DNA of 49,648 nucleotides from Opitutales bacterium (GTDB taxonomy: Bacteria > Verrucomicrobiota > Verrucomicrobiia > Opitutales > JABSRG01). The translations under genes were made by a program, and so were the position numbers. How positions within the stretch are numbered: the first letter of the stretch is position 1; each line of letters begins with the position of its first letter. The notes under the pieces were generated by a model. That model had not been told where the DNA came from. It worked only from the letters and a program-made list of their open reading frames with translations, and did not search any database. The DNA is taken from assembly GCA_028280845.1 (NCBI GenBank), contig JANQKZ010000055.1, forward strand, positions 1-49,648. The letters are read 5' to 3'. Below, in pieces: positions 42,049 through 49,648 of the stretch.

Positions 42049-42567
42049 ATGAAGCCATTTTACTTTTCCTTATCTCTGGTCCTCCTGCTGGGAGGGCTGC
42101 CATTGACGGTTTCAGCCAATGAACAGCTGGCTGGTTCCTGGGTAACTGATGCGGAGCTCAGCACCCCGCTCGATCCGTTCCGGCGGGTAGAACTGGACAT
42201 TCAGGTGGAGGGCAAGATTGTCACGATCGAAGAAACTTTCACGACCGGCCGCCGGAACCATACGGAAACCTATAGAATTGATACATCGAAGGAGCTCAAC
42301 CGGGTGCCGGTTTCCTGGTGGTCGGCCAATCGTCATATCGGGGCTTACATTGGTGGCGATCAGGTGATGAAAATTCAGGCAGACTGGATTGATGAGGGGC
42401 AAACCTTGCGGCTCAAATCTGATTTCGTCCTGGAGACCTCCCAGTCGGAGACTCCCGTGCGAACCTACACCGAATATCGAATTTCGCGGGATGGTTCACG
42501 CCTGACGAAGCTGGAGCTCCGTTCCAGCCGAAACCTGCCCATCGTGCACGTCTTCAACCGTAAATAG
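42049..42567 (+). CDS. Small exported protein, unknown function
   Basis: The ATG at 42049 gives a 172-residue protein with a Sec signal (MKPFYFSLSLVLLLGGLP, cleavage near VSANEQ). The mature part is predicted to be all-beta (ELDIQVEGKIVTIEETFTTG, HTETYRIDTSKELN, YTEYRISRDGSRLTKLELRS), like a single lipocalin-like or DUF-type sandwich. No family recognised. The longer frame from 42001 adds a non-signal extension and is not preferred. It is followed 19 bases later by the GxGYxYP gene in the same operon, so a carbohydrate-related role is inferred. Confidence 0.65.
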   Translation: MKPFYFSLSLVLLLGGLPLTVSANEQLAGSWVTDAELSTPLDPFRRVELDIQVEGKIVTIEETFTTGRRNHTETYRIDTSKELNRVPVSWWSANRHIGAYIGGDQVMKIQADWIDEGQTLRLKSDFVLETSQSETPVRTYTEYRISRDGSRLTKLELRSSRNLPIVHVFNRK

Positions 42568-42586
42568 TATTACAGGAATTGTATCC

Positions 42587-44260
42587 ATGAAACTGGTACC
42601 CAACGCTTTCTTCTTTCTTTCCAGCCTGTGCTTTGCCATTGGCGAGATACAGCTCGATATGCACGATGCCCCTGCCGATTACGATGAGAACGAGCCGAAG
42701 TCGGCCTATCTCATGGAGTTCGGGACTCAATGGTACATGGACGAGGATATTCCCGACTACGCCATGCTGATCAGCCTGCAAGGGCTCGCGAACCAATCCG
42801 GTCCCTTGCTCTATTTTGTTTATCCCGATTCCTGGCCATGGAAGATCACCCGGCCGCTGAAGGAGTTTTATGAGGAACGGCACAATTTTACCTTTGATAA
42901 GCTCTTTACCCCGCGGGAAGCTTTACAGGCCCTGGGGAGTCATGCCAAGGGCTATGTGGTCTGGGATAAGGAAGTTCGGACCTCCCTCATTGTGGCCTTT
43001 ACGGTGGCTGGACTGGAGGACGCCATTGTCATCAATGAAGACCAGATCCCACTCGCCGAGTCGGTTGGCCTGGAAATGCTGGCGGACCTCCGGGGCGATT
43101 TCCGGGGCATGAATGATGCGGAAATTTACAAGATTGCGATGGATCGCTACTGGGATCAGACGAGTAAAGACATCGTGATCTGGTTGGGTGGCTATCATAA
43201 TCGCCGGATGGAACCCGGGATCGCAGATTATGGGATTTACCGGGGAGCCTTTTTCACGGATTTGTCCGCCAATCCTAAGGATGTGGAGGAATTGGCCCTC
43301 CACAAAGAAATCCTGGAGGACATGAAACCACAATCTTTTGTGATGGGATGGCACTCCTACGGAAAGGATACCGAGGGGCAGCATGTGACCCTGACATCCA
43401 GTTATGGGCTTCGAATGGAGGGGCTGAACAGTTTACCCAACATCAGTTTCAATACCCAGATTCCCTGGACCAAGGATTTTGAATTTAAAAACAACCACAA
43501 CGTCGAGCCGGATGAAGAACTGGTAGCGGAGGAAAAGGTTTATCTGTCTCTCATCCAAACCGATAGTATGGGGATTGGCGCATGGACTAAACCCGGTCGG
43601 GGTCGGATTCCCTATGCCTGGCAGATACTCGGTGGGCATGCCTTGAAATTTCAACCCGCTTCAGCGCAATACTATGCGGAGAGCGCCACCCCGAATGATT
43701 ATTTTATCGCCGGGCTGACCGGGCCGAGCTATATGTATCCCAAGCCCATCCCCGAAGAGCACTTCTGGCCCCTGATGGAATTGAATAAGCTGCAAATGGA
43801 TGTGCTGGACCTTCGGGTCATGGAAATCATGGACTATTCCGAAGGGAATCGACATGTGGGCAATACCGATCTGCCAAAGGAGGTGGTGGACCGGTATTAC
43901 AAGGCGTATCCGGATGTAATTGGTTTTATCAATGGCTATGGTGCAGCCCGTACCTTTGATCTGCGCAACGGAGTGCCCATGATATCGTATGATTATTACC
44001 TGGGTATCCATCGACCCGAGGACCAAGCTCTGGCCGACCTTGAAGAGCTCATTGCCTTGAACGCCAAACGGCCTTACTTTCTTCTGATTCACGTGAGAGA
44101 ATCCACCAATATTGACCGGGTGGCCAACATTGTGGAACGCCTGGGCGACGAAGTCGAAGTGGTGCCCCTCGACGTATTTTTGAAGCTGGCGGCCAGCAAT
44201 AAAACCTACCGGACCCGATATCAGGAGCCGGGTGATCCCGTGGATCTAAATGATTTCTGA
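42587..44260 (+). CDS. Exported GxGYxYP-family putative glycoside hydrolase
   Basis: A 557-residue protein with a short signal sequence (KLVPNAFFFLSSLCFAIGE). The mature part opens with YMDEDIPDYAMLISLQGLAN, typical of the GxGYxYP N-terminal domain. The family motif appears as GLTGPSYMYPKP, with Ser in place of the second Gly. VIWLGGYHNRR and PYFLLIHVRESTNIDR are further conserved blocks. The family is predicted to be a glycoside hydrolase-like TIM barrel of unproven substrate. It is second in a plus-strand operon divergent from the symporter/lyase operon and so is likely co-regulated with it. Confidence 0.8.
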   Translation: MKLVPNAFFFLSSLCFAIGEIQLDMHDAPADYDENEPKSAYLMEFGTQWYMDEDIPDYAMLISLQGLANQSGPLLYFVYPDSWPWKITRPLKEFYEERHNFTFDKLFTPREALQALGSHAKGYVVWDKEVRTSLIVAFTVAGLEDAIVINEDQIPLAESVGLEMLADLRGDFRGMNDAEIYKIAMDRYWDQTSKDIVIWLGGYHNRRMEPGIADYGIYRGAFFTDLSANPKDVEELALHKEILEDMKPQSFVMGWHSYGKDTEGQHVTLTSSYGLRMEGLNSLPNISFNTQIPWTKDFEFKNNHNVEPDEELVAEEKVYLSLIQTDSMGIGAWTKPGRGRIPYAWQILGGHALKFQPASAQYYAESATPNDYFIAGLTGPSYMYPKPIPEEHFWPLMELNKLQMDVLDLRVMEIMDYSEGNRHVGNTDLPKEVVDRYYKAYPDVIGFINGYGAARTFDLRNGVPMISYDYYLGIHRPEDQALADLEELIALNAKRPYFLLIHVRESTNIDRVANIVERLGDEVEVVPLDVFLKLAASNKTYRTRYQEPGDPVDLNDF

Positions 44261-44349
44261 GGAAAAAACGGTAGACGTGGCTTGCCCTCGGGTTCCATCA
44301 CACTTCGGGTAACCCACTGGGTGGCGCACTCCGGCTCCAAGAATCCGTT

Positions 44350-45933
44350 TTATTGGTAAATCACTTTAATGGCGGTTCCACCGGAGATCTTGGTTTCGAA
44401 ATCGAGATACCGGCTGGATTCTACCGTGGATTCCTGAAAGCTCAGGTCCTTTCCGTCAGCAGAGACCCGCGCAATCTTTGCCTTGGCCGGGATGGGAATA
44501 TGGAAGGTGGCCGCCGTTGCCTTTGCCTCGACCTCCAAGTCGATCCCGGAATCGTTTTCCTGGAAGGCATAACCCACAGATTCACCGGAAGCCGCATAGC
44601 CGGAATTGACTTCGGCTTCGGATACGTCGGCAAATCTCCAGCGAGGAGCGAGGTGGATCCGGTCGAAGAGGCGACCTTCATCCCGGATTCCGGCCAGTCC
44701 TTCCACCAGGCCGTAAATCATGGCGGTTGACCCCCAACCGTCGGTGGGTTGAGCATCCGGGCTGGTGCTGGTCTCCCTGGTAGCCGGTTCTCCGCTGGGA
44801 AAATACCACAGATGGGTTTCATTTTTCTCTGAGATCAGGGAGTAATACTGCTTCAAGGTCTGAACCCCGGCTGTCTCCATACCACTGGTCAGGTAGGCGC
44901 GGGCCAGCTCCCCGCCAACGAGCGGCATAATACCTCCGTTACAGTAGGCCCCGCCGATGATTTTCTCATCACCAAAGACGCCGTCAGGGAAAGGTGGATC
45001 CATGGAGAACCACTCGGCAAACGAATCGGTTTGCTCCCGGCGGGATTGATACTCCTTGAGAATGGATATAGCCCGTTCCTGGGGGACCACACCCCGGTTA
45101 ATATTCATCGCGTTGCTGAAACTCAGCTGACTGGCTTCGTCGACCCCATCGATGGTGACCGGGTTCAGCTTTACAAAGTGGGTGTAGAATGTTCCATTCC
45201 AACACACCTCATTGAGCCGAGTCTTGAGCCTTTCGGCAAAGGATTCCCAATAGGCTGCCCGGTCTCCCTGACCAAAAAACCAGTATATCAGGGCCAGTTG
45301 ACGGCAGGCTTCATAATATCCGCTGTTGTCCCCGTGGAGGATTCCCCAAAAGGTGTTATCATCGATCTGGAATTGGAGCCAATCGTGGTGGCCCGCGGAA
45401 TAGGCGAAATCCCAGGAGTCGATGGTGTAGGGACGCTTGACCAATTGGTGTTGTTCATCCCACCTCCAGGGGTGGGTGAAAACATAATCCAAGGCCTTTT
45501 CCATGTGGGGAATCAAGCCCTGGATCCAGGGGTCGTCGCCTGTGGCCTGCCAGGCGAGGAAAGCAGCTTTAATGAACCGGTACTCCACGTCGGCCTCCAC
45601 AGGAACCCGCACATACTTCGTCCAGTTCTCCCGTTCACAGGGCAGCTTTTCCGGTTGGGTAGTGAAGTAATCGAAGATGCGACCATTCAGGGCCTGCGTT
45701 TCGGCGAAATGGGTCACGGCCGACTGCAGGTCGTTTTCAAAATAGCGGAATCCCCGCATCATGTCAGAGTGATCCCGGATCCAGACTGAGGGGGCATCCG
45801 GCGAGCGGTAGCCCCGGATTGCCTGTCCATCGATAACCATATCCATGGTGTCGTTTTCCAGAAATTTACGGACCCGGGGGAGCATGTCGTCAAACTCTGC
45901 TCTGCCGGTGCGAATCGTGTTCATTTGAGCCAT
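44350..45933 (-). CDS. (alpha/alpha)6-barrel glycosidase-like protein
   Basis: The frame is open from 45984; ATG 45933 (MAQMNTIRTGRAEFDDMLPR) is chosen as the likely start, giving about 527 residues without a signal peptide. Aromatic and acidic motifs of six-hairpin glycosidases are visible: WIRDHSDMMRGFRYFEND, YTIDSWDFAYSAGHHDW, WNGTFYTHFVKL, GGAYCNGGIMPLVGGELARA and DGWGSTAMIYGLVEGLAG. A small C-terminal beta-sandwich follows. The fold resembles GH63/GH37/GH78-type enzymes and amylo-alpha-1,6-glucosidase relatives; the exact family cannot be fixed. Asp in IRDHSD and Glu in ELARAY are candidate catalytic residues. It is divergent from the third symporter. Confidence 0.7.
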   Translation of the reverse strand: MAQMNTIRTGRAEFDDMLPRVRKFLENDTMDMVIDGQAIRGYRSPDAPSVWIRDHSDMMRGFRYFENDLQSAVTHFAETQALNGRIFDYFTTQPEKLPCERENWTKYVRVPVEADVEYRFIKAAFLAWQATGDDPWIQGLIPHMEKALDYVFTHPWRWDEQHQLVKRPYTIDSWDFAYSAGHHDWLQFQIDDNTFWGILHGDNSGYYEACRQLALIYWFFGQGDRAAYWESFAERLKTRLNEVCWNGTFYTHFVKLNPVTIDGVDEASQLSFSNAMNINRGVVPQERAISILKEYQSRREQTDSFAEWFSMDPPFPDGVFGDEKIIGGAYCNGGIMPLVGGELARAYLTSGMETAGVQTLKQYYSLISEKNETHLWYFPSGEPATRETSTSPDAQPTDGWGSTAMIYGLVEGLAGIRDEGRLFDRIHLAPRWRFADVSEAEVNSGYAASGESVGYAFQENDSGIDLEVEAKATAATFHIPIPAKAKIARVSADGKDLSFQESTVESSRYLDFETKISGGTAIKVIYQ

Positions 45934-46003
45934 GTCGTAAAGATATTGATGGGATGTAGAGACGACCATGGCAAGGAAGCACATCGCACCAAGGAAGGCC
46001 CGG

Positions 46004-46016
46004 TTTTACTGTATAT
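46004..46016. promoter_or_regulatory. Candidate operator TTTTAC-T-GTATAT
   Basis: It fits the shared palindrome TTTAY-N-RTAAA with one mismatch (T for A). It lies between the divergent glycosidase and symporter starts. The local sequence GGTTTTACTGTATATCC resembles GGTTTTATTGTAAATGC at the first symporter promoter (6615-6631). Confidence 0.4.
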
Positions 46017-46130
46017 CCCAACGTCGCATTGTAGCGGATCATCCTGATGGCAGACTTGTCGAATATTGAACTGAACCCCAATCTCTGAGATATACGGCAA
46101 CCAAGTCCGGTTGATTTCTCCAATTTCTAT

Positions 46131-48239
46131 ATGCACGTTTTCGGTCTTCATATCCTCGATCTCCTGGTTCTCCTGGCCTACCTCGTCATCATCCTCTACC
46201 TCGGCAAAAAGGCGGGTGAGAAAAATGAAGATACCGAAGATTTCTTTCTCGCCGGGCGTTCACTGGGAAAGTTTTTTCAGTTCTTCCTGAATTTCGGCTC
46301 TTCCACAAATGCGGACCAGGCGGTGGCCGTAAGCCGGGAAACGTATCGGCAGGGCGTAGGGGGAATGTGGATACAATTTCTGGTTCTCTTTGTAACCCCA
46401 TTCTACTGGTTTACTTCTCTGTTTTTCCGGCGGGTTCGGCTGACCACGACGGGGGACTATTACACGGAGCGCTTTCGCAGCCCCTTCCTGGGAGGCAGCT
46501 ATGCCGTCTTTACCTTGTTCATGGCCTTTGTCGGTGGCGGGGTGGGCTACATGGTCGCGGGTAAAACCATGATGGCCCTGACCCCCAAACCCGCTGAAGT
46601 CTTGACCGTGGAGGAACGGACAAGCGTGGAAGAATTTATCGAGTTTCAGGACCTGAACACTCTGACTGTTGATGAGCGGACGGAGGAACAGCAGGTTCGC
46701 TGGGAGGTGCTGCGTCAGAAAAATCTTCGCGGTGAGCTAAAGTCATTCTACTCCTACACGGATCCGCTCACCTTTTATCTGGCCTATGGAATCATTGTCG
46801 CGGTCTATACCATGATGGGAGGGTTCCGGGCAGCGGCGATTACGGACAGCATACAGGGAGTCCTCATCATCATTTTTTCGATCATCCTGATTCCGTTAGG
46901 GCTGGCCAAGTTGGGCGGTTTTTCCGGACTCCACGCCTCGGTTCCTGAATACAAATTTGAGTTGTTCGGCTCCGTGTCATTGAGTGATTACGCATGGTAT
47001 ACAATCGTCGCGATGTTTTTGAGCCAGTTGGTCGCCATCGTGGCCACGGCAGCCCAGATGCAGGTATCGGGTTCGGCCACAGACGAGAAGTCTGCCCGTT
47101 TCGGCATCATTGGCGGTATGTTTTTCAAACGCCTGCTTATGCTGTCATGGATTCTGGCGGGGCTCATCGCGATTGGCTTATATGCCGGGCAGCTCCATGA
47201 TCCGGATTTAGCCTGGGGTTACATGAGCCGGGACCTGTTGATTCCCGGAGCAATTGGACTGATGCTGGTCGGTATCCTGGCCGCTAATATGTCGACCCTG
47301 GATGCTGGATCGGTGGCGAACTCGGCGCTGTTCATTCGGAATCTGTACCAACCCCTGCTTCCGGGGAAATCTGAGAAGCACTATATCCTGGTGGGACGCA
47401 TTGCTATTGCCGTCACTTTGCTAGGTGGAATCGGGGCCGCGCTTTACATCGACAACCTCTTGGAGCTCTTCAAATATTTTATTTCAATTCCAGCGATTTT
47501 TGGAGCTCCGCTCTGGTTAGGTTTCATCTGGAGGCGACTTACCCGACCGGCAGTCACGGTGGAAGTGATTGTGTGCTTCCTGCTGTTTGCCCTGATCCCC
47601 AACATCTTTATTTCCCTGGATTGGGCTCGAACCAACCCGAATTTCCTGGTGCAGACCGAGGGCTACACTCACATGTATAAAGCTCCCGCCTTAGAAGAAG
47701 ATGTTGAATTGGGCCGGGCCGAAAATGTGGGGGATACCATTGAGAAGGAAATCTACATACCACCCAAGGGTATATTTTTTGAGCGGGTGGCCCGTCAAAA
47801 TCCGGAAGATCCCAATTCCCCCCTGATCGGTTTAGGACGGTTCGAGGCTGAAATCTGGGTGCTCAGTTGGTTCGGTATCGATTTTACCCAATTCAAAAAG
47901 TCAGAGCTGGTGGCGGTGCGCTTCGGGTTTACAGCCATTTTCCCCTTTGTCCTGCTCATCGGTATCTCGCTGCTGACCCGGCCGGTGGAGAAGGAGCATT
48001 TAGACTATTTTTATGGGAAACTCTACACCCCGGTTCAACCTGATCCAGAGAAAGACAAAGCTGCTGTGGCGGCCACAGCAGCAAATCCCGAAAGCGTCCG
48101 GCATCGCAAGCTCTGGCCCAACAGTAACTGGGAAATTGCGAAACCGACGCGGCTTGACCTATACGGTTTTCTCGGGAGCTGGGTGATGGTCGGTTTCATC
48201 ATCTTCCTCCTATGGGCGATGGTGAATCTCGGGAAGTGA
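46131..48239 (+). CDS. Sodium:solute symporter, SSS family (long form)
   Basis: A 702-residue protein, longer than the usual 500-600 residues. SSS hallmarks are LGKKAGEKNEDTEDFFLAGR, GSSTNADQAVAVSRETYRQG and GGFRAAAITDSIQGVLIII. Two soluble insertions are seen: about residues 150-205 (acidic, charged) between membrane segments, and about residues 495-590 before the last core segment, the latter rich in Glu and Asn. The C-terminus LWPNSNWEIAKPTRLDLYG matches the tail of the symporter at 4849-6552, so the two form a subfamily. It probably imports the product of the divergent glycosidase. A GC hairpin follows the stop. Confidence 0.9.
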   Translation: MHVFGLHILDLLVLLAYLVIILYLGKKAGEKNEDTEDFFLAGRSLGKFFQFFLNFGSSTNADQAVAVSRETYRQGVGGMWIQFLVLFVTPFYWFTSLFFRRVRLTTTGDYYTERFRSPFLGGSYAVFTLFMAFVGGGVGYMVAGKTMMALTPKPAEVLTVEERTSVEEFIEFQDLNTLTVDERTEEQQVRWEVLRQKNLRGELKSFYSYTDPLTFYLAYGIIVAVYTMMGGFRAAAITDSIQGVLIIIFSIILIPLGLAKLGGFSGLHASVPEYKFELFGSVSLSDYAWYTIVAMFLSQLVAIVATAAQMQVSGSATDEKSARFGIIGGMFFKRLLMLSWILAGLIAIGLYAGQLHDPDLAWGYMSRDLLIPGAIGLMLVGILAANMSTLDAGSVANSALFIRNLYQPLLPGKSEKHYILVGRIAIAVTLLGGIGAALYIDNLLELFKYFISIPAIFGAPLWLGFIWRRLTRPAVTVEVIVCFLLFALIPNIFISLDWARTNPNFLVQTEGYTHMYKAPALEEDVELGRAENVGDTIEKEIYIPPKGIFFERVARQNPEDPNSPLIGLGRFEAEIWVLSWFGIDFTQFKKSELVAVRFGFTAIFPFVLLIGISLLTRPVEKEHLDYFYGKLYTPVQPDPEKDKAAVAATAANPESVRHRKLWPNSNWEIAKPTRLDLYGFLGSWVMVGFIIFLLWAMVNLGK

Positions 48240-48240
48240 G

Positions 48241-48264
48241 CCTGGTCCACAGAACCGGACCAGG
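48241..48264 (+). terminator. Hairpin after the third symporter gene
   Basis: CCTGGTCC (48241-48248), loop ACAGAACC, GGACCAGG (48257-48264): a perfect eight-base stem starting one base past the stop codon. No T-tract follows. It lies between convergent genes. Confidence 0.55.
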
Positions 48265-48360
48265 AGGATATCTGGAGTAGAGATCCTTGAAACCGTTTAA
48301 GAGGGCTCACGCCTACTACGGCGTGTCGGGAACACGATGCCCAGGGAAGGTCGAAGCATC

Positions 48361-49446
48361 TCAGGCGGCGGCGACAGCCTTTTTGCCGCTCGAGGATGGT
48401 TTTTTTCGACGCTTTTTCGGTTTGATACCGGGAGCGCTCTCCCCATCTATCCATTCTCCCCGAATCAGGGTGACTGCCGGATTATCAGAGGGTCCCAGAC
48501 TTTCATTGGCCAGCTTAGTTTTCAGGATATCGATCGCCGTAGCGCCGATTTTCCGATAGCCGACCTGGACCTGGGCGATTTCACCATAGTCCTCCGTGGG
48601 CGGGGCCAGGGCGGCAAACGAAATTTCGCCAGGAATGTCGAAACCAGCCTCAAGCAGCCAATCGTAATGATCGACATTGGGGCTGTAGACAATATCGGGA
48701 CGCGTTTTCTTTACCCAGGCTACCAGCTCATCAGGAGTGATTTCTTCCTGGGCAAGCGGTGGGATGCGGGTGGCTTCAGCCAAGGATTTCTGATACCACC
48801 CTAAGTAGCATTGATACAGATGATTGGACCGTTCGTCTTCGTTATGCGTCGTGCAAAACCCGATCCGTTTATATCCCTTCTCAGCCATGTTTTGGATTCC
48901 AGTGTGCATGGCCTGGTAAAAGTGAGGGTGAACCTGGTTAAAGCCCAGTTTCGCAGCTACGGAACAGGTAGACACGCCAATAAAGTTTTCCTGCGGAAGC
49001 GAAAACACATTCCGCAGTTTCTCGACGGGCAGCACCACAATTCCACGAATTCCACGGGTTTCCAGGATTTGGATAGTCCGTTCGATACGCATTCCCGGCT
49101 CGTTCAGCCAAAAGTCAGTGGTTTTGAACCCCAGCTCTTCTGCGCGTTCTATGGCCCCTTGTCGCACGAGGAGAGAGTCCCGGTCGAATTCTTCCAAAGG
49201 GCGTTTCTTCGCATTGAGGAGGGCAATCACCGGCTCTTCTTTGCTGATGTCCCGCTTCCTCAGGTAACGCATCAGTTGCGTCAGGTTGGGGTCTGGGGTG
49301 TAGCCTTGTTTGATGGCTATTTCTTTTATTCGTCTACGGGTCTCTGGGGCGACCCGGGGATGATCGCGAAGGGCCATGGATACTGTCATCCGGCTGACCC
49401 CAGCTTCTTTTGCAATCGTCTTACAAGAAGGCCTTTTGTCGTTCAT
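48361..49446 (-). CDS. LacI-family transcriptional regulator
   Basis: A 361-residue LacI/GalR-type repressor. The N-terminal helix-turn-helix is clear: CKTIAKEAGVSRMTVSMALR, followed by the hinge region RRRIKEIAIKQGYTPDPNLT. The ligand-binding domain of the periplasmic-binding-protein type follows (GIRGIVVLPVE, GYKRIGFCTTHNEDERSNH, IVYSPNVDHYDWLLEAGFDI, YRKIGATAIDILKTKLA). The C-terminus is a basic tail (KPKKRRKKPSSSGKK) that is unusual and could add DNA affinity. It is the only regulator in the window and is a good candidate to bind the palindromes upstream of the sugar operons. A weak copy of that palindrome lies in its own promoter (49539-49551). Confidence 0.9.
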   Translation of the reverse strand: MNDKRPSCKTIAKEAGVSRMTVSMALRDHPRVAPETRRRIKEIAIKQGYTPDPNLTQLMRYLRKRDISKEEPVIALLNAKKRPLEEFDRDSLLVRQGAIERAEELGFKTTDFWLNEPGMRIERTIQILETRGIRGIVVLPVEKLRNVFSLPQENFIGVSTCSVAAKLGFNQVHPHFYQAMHTGIQNMAEKGYKRIGFCTTHNEDERSNHLYQCYLGWYQKSLAEATRIPPLAQEEITPDELVAWVKKTRPDIVYSPNVDHYDWLLEAGFDIPGEISFAALAPPTEDYGEIAQVQVGYRKIGATAIDILKTKLANESLGPSDNPAVTLIRGEWIDGESAPGIKPKKRRKKPSSSGKKAVAAA

Positions 49447-49538
49447 TTAATGGGGGTAGTTTGATTTAGTCAGGCTGTTAAGGCCACGATTCACGGTGCC
49501 TAATATAAGAGATGGGCGGCAACGGAGATCACCGATGC

Positions 49539-49551
49539 TTATAAAGTAAAT
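49539..49551. promoter_or_regulatory. Weak operator-like site upstream of the LacI gene
   Basis: TTATAA-A-GTAAAT: the right half matches the shared palindrome and the left half has two mismatches. It is 93 bases upstream of the LacI start, compatible with autoregulation. Confidence 0.25.
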
Positions 49552-49648
49552 AAGTAACGACCTGAAGTCAAGGTAGGGGGGGGATAAAAACTACCTAAAC
49601 CTCTGTGCAAAAGACAGATCTAAACTAAAGTTTGGTCCAAGGCCAGCA

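Noticed and set aside
44261-44349. Possible tRNA or structured RNA in the gap after the GxGYxYP gene
   Set aside because: A GGGTT/AACCC pairing is present, but no cloverleaf, T-loop or anticodon arm can be built.

Overview
The window looks like the chromosome of a GC-rich, polysaccharide-eating bacterium, most likely a Verrucomicrobiota member of the Opitutae type. This is inferred from the mix of an iduronate-type sulfatase, tandem DUF1080 domains, GxGYxYP protein, GH43, heparinase II/III-like lyase, three SSS sodium symporters, PhyH dioxygenase, many Tat or Sec signal peptides and a LacI regulator. There is no rRNA or other marker gene, so the phylum is not proven. No tRNA, rRNA or CRISPR array was recognised.

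Layout. (1) 1-3115: a low-GC integron gene-cassette array on the minus strand, running off the left edge. It has three full attC-like sites, two half sites and six small ORFs (lipoproteins, membrane proteins, a GNAT-like and a HIT protein). No integrase is visible at its right end. (2) 3462-12315: a secreted beta-propeller plus SSS symporter operon, a divergent sulfatase, a double-DUF1080 protein, ferritin and an NhaC-type antiporter. (3) 12316-14709: a lower-GC patch with a decayed reading frame, a coiled-coil membrane lipoprotein and another gene remnant. (4) 14710-22643: a PhyH dioxygenase divergent from a tight seven-gene operon (SDR, TIM-barrel isomerase, GH43, nucleoside hydrolase, SDR, cyclase, class V aminotransferase). 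(5) 22646-31252: a four-gene minus operon (GH42-like glycosidase, solute-binding fold protein, M28 peptidase, exported RidA) divergent from a glycosidase, TIM barrel and NHL propeller operon. (6) 31253-34094: a decayed IS1380-like transposase, then an epimerase-fold and a DapA-like gene. (7) 34164-44260: a nitroreductase, then a minus operon of SSS symporter, heparinase-like lyase, GSA-type aminotransferase and double amidohydrolase, divergent from a small exported protein plus GxGYxYP protein. (8) 44350-49446: an (alpha/alpha)6 glycosidase divergent from a third SSS symporter, then a LacI-family regulator.

The parts appear to be tied together by one palindromic DNA motif, TTTAY-N-RTAAA with variable outer bases. 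It is found by eye in the promoter regions at 6617, 15665, 24704, 28297, 31887, 41924 and 46004, with a weaker copy upstream of the LacI gene at 49539. I infer a LacI-controlled regulon for uptake and breakdown of a sulfated, uronate- or deoxysugar-containing glycan. The exact substrate cannot be read from the sequence.
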